From positions 62,001-126,000 of the forward strand of contig NZ_JASHJI010000018.1 of assembly GCF_030733265.1 (NCBI RefSeq): a stretch of DNA of 64,000 bases, read 5' to 3'. How positions within the stretch are numbered: the first letter of the stretch is position 1; each line of letters begins with the position of its first letter. Position numbers and translations under genes: made by a program. This DNA is from Roseibium sp. MMSF_3412 (lineage in GTDB: Bacteria > Pseudomonadota > Alphaproteobacteria > Rhizobiales > Stappiaceae). Positions 61,504 through 64,000 of this stretch are shown in pieces. The notes beneath the pieces are model-generated. The model did no database searches. It was not told the origin of the DNA and worked only from the letters and a program-made list of their open reading frames with translations.

Positions 61504-62337
61504 GTGATTGAATTCCAGAATGTAACCAAGACTTTCGGGTCTCGGACTGCGGTCAACAAGGTCAGTTTTAACATCGACAGGCCGCAGATGGTTGGCATTA
61601 TCGGCCGTTCCGGCGCGGGTAAATCGACCCTCCTTCGCATGATCAACAGGCTCACGCCGGCGACATCCGGTGAAATCCTGTTTGAAGGCAGGGACATCCT
61701 GCGTCTGAAAGGCGGGATGATGCGCCGGTGGCAGCGCGACTGCGCCATGGTGTTCCAGCAATTCAACCTTGTGCCTCGCCTCGATGTCGCGACCAACGTG
61801 ATGCTCGGACGTCTGAACGGCCACGGTACGCTCAAGAGCCTGTTCAATATCTTCAGCGCCAGCGACGTCAGTGACGCGCTTGAGGCGCTCGACCGTCTCG
61901 GCATCGTCCAGGAAGCAACCAAACGCGCCGAGGAACTGTCCGGCGGCCAGCAGCAGCGCGTCGCAATTGCCCGCGCATTGATGCAAAACCCGCACATGAT
62001 CCTCGCCGACGAACCGATAGCGTCGCTTGATCCGATGAACGCGAAAATCGTCATGGACGCCCTGCGCGAGATCCACGAGCGCGACAACAAGGTGGTGATC
62101 TGCAACCTGCACACGCTCGACACCGCGCGCAGCTATTGCGACCGCGTGATCGGTATGCGCGACGGTTTCATCGTTTTCGACGGGAAACCGGAAGAGCTCA
62201 CCACGAGCGCAGCCCGCGAGATCTACGGCGCGGACGAAAGCTTCAACGAGGCAGCCACATCCACTGCCATCGATGCCGGACATTCTGGCGCAAAAGAATC
62301 CGCCGGTGCGATGACCCCGGCGGCGGCAGCGGTTTGA
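61504..62337 (+). CDS. phnC: Phosphonate ABC transporter ATP-binding protein
   Basis: A 277-residue ATPase. Walker A GRSGAGKST is near residues 37-45, the signature ELSGGQQQRVAIARAL near 144-159 and Walker B ILADEPIASLDPMNAKIV next. FNLVPRLDVATNVMLGRLNG is typical of PhnC. GTG starts the gene (61504). It energises import of phosphonates or phosphite with PhnD and PhnE. The gene sits behind a Pho box. Confidence 0.94.
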   Translation: MIEFQNVTKTFGSRTAVNKVSFNIDRPQMVGIIGRSGAGKSTLLRMINRLTPATSGEILFEGRDILRLKGGMMRRWQRDCAMVFQQFNLVPRLDVATNVMLGRLNGHGTLKSLFNIFSASDVSDALEALDRLGIVQEATKRAEELSGGQQQRVAIARALMQNPHMILADEPIASLDPMNAKIVMDALREIHERDNKVVICNLHTLDTARSYCDRVIGMRDGFIVFDGKPEELTTSAAREIYGADESFNEAATSTAIDAGHSGAKESAGAMTPAAAAV

Positions 62338-62392
62338 ACCGCCTGCGCACCTCAAAACGTCATCGGTTTCAGACTCTCGGGGAGTGTCCCAA

Positions 62393-63310
62393 ATGAAAAT
62401 CGTATCCAAAGTTGCCGCGCTTGCCGCTGTCAGCATGATCGCCCTGAACGCTTCGGTCGCAGGCGCAGAAGAAATCACCGAATTCCGCATCGGCATTCTC
62501 GGCGGTGAAAACGCATCCGACCGCCTGCGCGCCTATGAGTGCCTGGAAGAAAAGACCGCTGATCTGCTGGGCGTTCCGGTCAAGCTCTTCGCCCCGGCCG
62601 ACTACAACGGTGTGATCGAAGGCCTGCTCGGCGGCAACCTCGATCTCGCATGGCTCGGTGCGTCCAGCTACGCCAAGGTTCACCTGACTGATCCGGAAGC
62701 CGTTGACCCGGTTCTGGTCAAGGTCAATGTTGACGGCGGCTACGGCTACTACTCCATCGGTTTTGCCCGCAACGACAGCGAAATCAATTCGCTGGAAGAC
62801 ATGAAGGGCAAGGTCTTCGGTTTTGGTGATCCGAACTCCACATCCGGTTACCTGATCCCGTCCATTGCCATCCCTCAGGAAGGTTACTCGATGGAAGCCG
62901 GAGACTATTTCGGCGACGTCGTCTTCACCGGCGGTCACGAGCAGACCATCGTTGCCGTTTCCAACGGTGACATCGATGCAGGTGTGACCTGGGCCGACGG
63001 TCTTGGCGAGTGGGAAGACGGTTACAACTCCGGTGCTTTGCGCAAGGCGTCCGACGCCGGCCTCGTCGACATGACCGAACTGCGCCAGATCTGGCAGTCC
63101 CCGGTGATCCCGGAAGGCCCGATTGTTCTGTCCAAGAAGCTGCCGGAAGACGTCAAGATCAAGATGACCGGCCTGATCGCCTCCCTGAACTCCATCGATC
63201 CGGACTGCGCCTACAACATCGCAGCTGGTGAGACCAAAGGCTTCATGCCGATCACGCACGAAGCTTATGTGAACATCGTTGAAGCCCGTAAGGCCAAGAA
63301 CAAGAACTAA
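62393..63310 (+). CDS. phnD: Phosphonate ABC transporter substrate-binding protein
   Basis: A 305-residue periplasmic protein with a signal peptide (MKIVSKVAALAAVSMIALNA, cleaved near GA-EE). FRIGILGGENASDRLRAYEC opens the PhnD family, and YNGVIEGLLGGNLDLAWLGA and GVTWADGLGEWEDGYNSGAL are further signatures. ATG at 62393 has GGGGAG eight bases ahead, rather than the GTG nine bases earlier. It binds alkylphosphonate, such as aminoethylphosphonate, or phosphite. Confidence 0.94.
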   Translation: MKIVSKVAALAAVSMIALNASVAGAEEITEFRIGILGGENASDRLRAYECLEEKTADLLGVPVKLFAPADYNGVIEGLLGGNLDLAWLGASSYAKVHLTDPEAVDPVLVKVNVDGGYGYYSIGFARNDSEINSLEDMKGKVFGFGDPNSTSGYLIPSIAIPQEGYSMEAGDYFGDVVFTGGHEQTIVAVSNGDIDAGVTWADGLGEWEDGYNSGALRKASDAGLVDMTELRQIWQSPVIPEGPIVLSKKLPEDVKIKMTGLIASLNSIDPDCAYNIAAGETKGFMPITHEAYVNIVEARKAKNKN

Positions 63311-63327
63311 GGTTCACCCGAACCAGG

Positions 63328-63352
63328 ACACGGGCCGGTTGCCGGCCCGTGT
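63328..63352 (+). promoter_or_regulatory. Stem-loop after phnD
   Basis: An eleven-base-pair perfect stem (63328-63338 with 63342-63352) with a three-base loop lies 18 bases past phnD and well before phnE. There is no T run, so it may stabilise phnD mRNA or partly terminate, giving more PhnD than PhnE. Confidence 0.6.
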
Positions 63353-63583
63353 TCGCCTGGTGCAAGGCGTTGATTGCAGTTCAGCTTCAAAAGCAAAGCA
63401 CGGGGCCGAGTTCCAGTGCTCACCGGGCTGTCGTGTCAACCGCCACTCTTGTGCCTGCGTTTACCGGATCTCTGTTGCAGTCTTCGCTCGCGAATGCGCG
63501 TGGAGGCTGACGAGACCAGGACCGCCCTGCGCGGCACAGTGCTGCCGACATGCCAGAATTCATCCACAGAAGGCTCCTAGAAC

Positions 63584-64000
63584 ATGGCTGTTGCCGCTCT
63601 CGAACAGGAAATCCTGATACTGCGCAAACGCCGCCAGCTCTACTCGCTGATCGGGCTGCTGCTTGTCGTTGCAGTGCTTGTTTCCGGTTTCTCGAAATCG
63701 AACGAGATGAATTCCGGCGGTTTCCTTCAAGGGCTTTCAAAGTTCTTCGATTATCCAGGCGAAATTGTTGCCGAAGCCTGGCAGGCCGGTCCGGCGTTTT
63801 TCGGTCTCATACTGACCTTTCTCCCGGCGATGCTGGAGACACTGAACATAGCCGCGGTTGCGACGCTTCTGGGAGGTGCGATGGCGGTCGTGCTTGCCAT
63901 GGCGTCGACGCGCAACGTTGACAGCTGGGGACCTCTCATCCCGGTCGTCCGCCGTATCATGGACATCACAAGGGCGTTTCCGGAGCTGATCATCGCTCTG
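63584..64000 (+). CDS. phnE: Phosphonate ABC transporter permease, N-terminal part
   Basis: The first 139 residues of a permease that runs off the right edge. It starts MAVAALEQEILILRKRRQLY, then a first helix at about 21-37 (LIGLLLVVAVLVSGFSKSN) and a second around 75-100, and ends inside RIMDITRAFPELIIAL, a conserved PhnE segment. It lies 273 bases after phnD, a wide gap for one operon. It forms the channel with a second permease that should follow. Confidence 0.88.
   Translation, partial: MAVAALEQEILILRKRRQLYSLIGLLLVVAVLVSGFSKSNEMNSGGFLQGLSKFFDYPGEIVAEAWQAGPAFFGLILTFLPAMLETLNIAAVATLLGGAMAVVLAMASTRNVDSWGPLIPVVRRIMDITRAFPELIIAL

Overview
The window is a gene-dense, GC-rich chromosomal segment with about 56 protein genes, two of them cut by the window edges. 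No rRNA, tRNA, insertion sequence, phage gene or CRISPR array was found. The gene families (TRAP and ABC uptake systems, a one-piece PntA/PntB transhydrogenase, a DddP-like M24 protein, an SBP56 methanethiol oxidase-like protein, EgtB/EgtD, PhoB-type phn genes) suggest a marine or host-associated alphaproteobacterium, perhaps near Roseibium/Labrenzia. The genus is inference from gene content only.

Layout. 1-2.8 kb: left end of an exopolysaccharide locus (Wzz-like chain-length protein and TPR lipoprotein). 3-4.2 kb: a small membrane protein and an FMN reductase. 4.6-9.8 kb: a five-gene carbohydrate ABC importer operon with an embedded Gfo/Idh/MocA oxidoreductase. 9.8-17.2 kb: ECF sigma factor, RTX protein with a duplicated module, pntAB and a YghU-type GST. 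17.6-22 kb: SBP56 protein, membrane protein, DddP-like M24 protein and its divergent LysR gene. 22-25.3 kb: a GGDEF/EAL protein co-oriented with an orphan periplasmic binding protein. 25.6-30.8 kb: RpiR regulator, TAXI-TRAP transporter and UspA operon. 31-36 kb: atypical isocitrate dehydrogenase with a divergent LysR gene, then egtB-egtD. 36-43 kb: TetR/YciI pair, a stand-alone metG between repeat-rich spacers, YeiH, a di-haem peroxidase and a Sel1 protein. 43.5-51.5 kb: TRAP transporter, flavin reductase, aldo-keto reductase, LLM monooxygenase, then a divergent GntR gene and a Gfo/Idh protein. 51.5-61.1 kb: secreted proteins, Lrp/class V aminotransferase/glutamine amidotransferase genes and small enzymes. 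61.1-64 kb: a phosphonate locus with a clear Pho box, phnC, phnD and the start of phnE.

The most interesting locus is 43.5-51.5 kb. The order LLM monooxygenase, aldo-keto reductase, flavin reductase matches the enzyme set of the oxidative sulfoquinovose (sulfo-SMO) pathway, but uptake is by a TRAP system instead of an ABC importer. The divergent arm carries a GntR regulator and a Gfo/Idh/MocA protein that could be an NAD+-dependent sulfoquinovosidase. Together they would import, hydrolyse, desulfonate and reduce a plant sulfolipid sugar to glucose. This is a prediction from gene families and order.

Also notable: a DddP homologue that keeps the metal ligands but lacks the catalytic aspartate; at least three families of short palindromic intergenic repeats; and two divergent genes whose start codons abut with no spacer. 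Where a TTG, GTG or upstream start gave a longer frame but a later start had a good Shine-Dalgarno sequence or began a signal peptide, the later start is used and the reason given.
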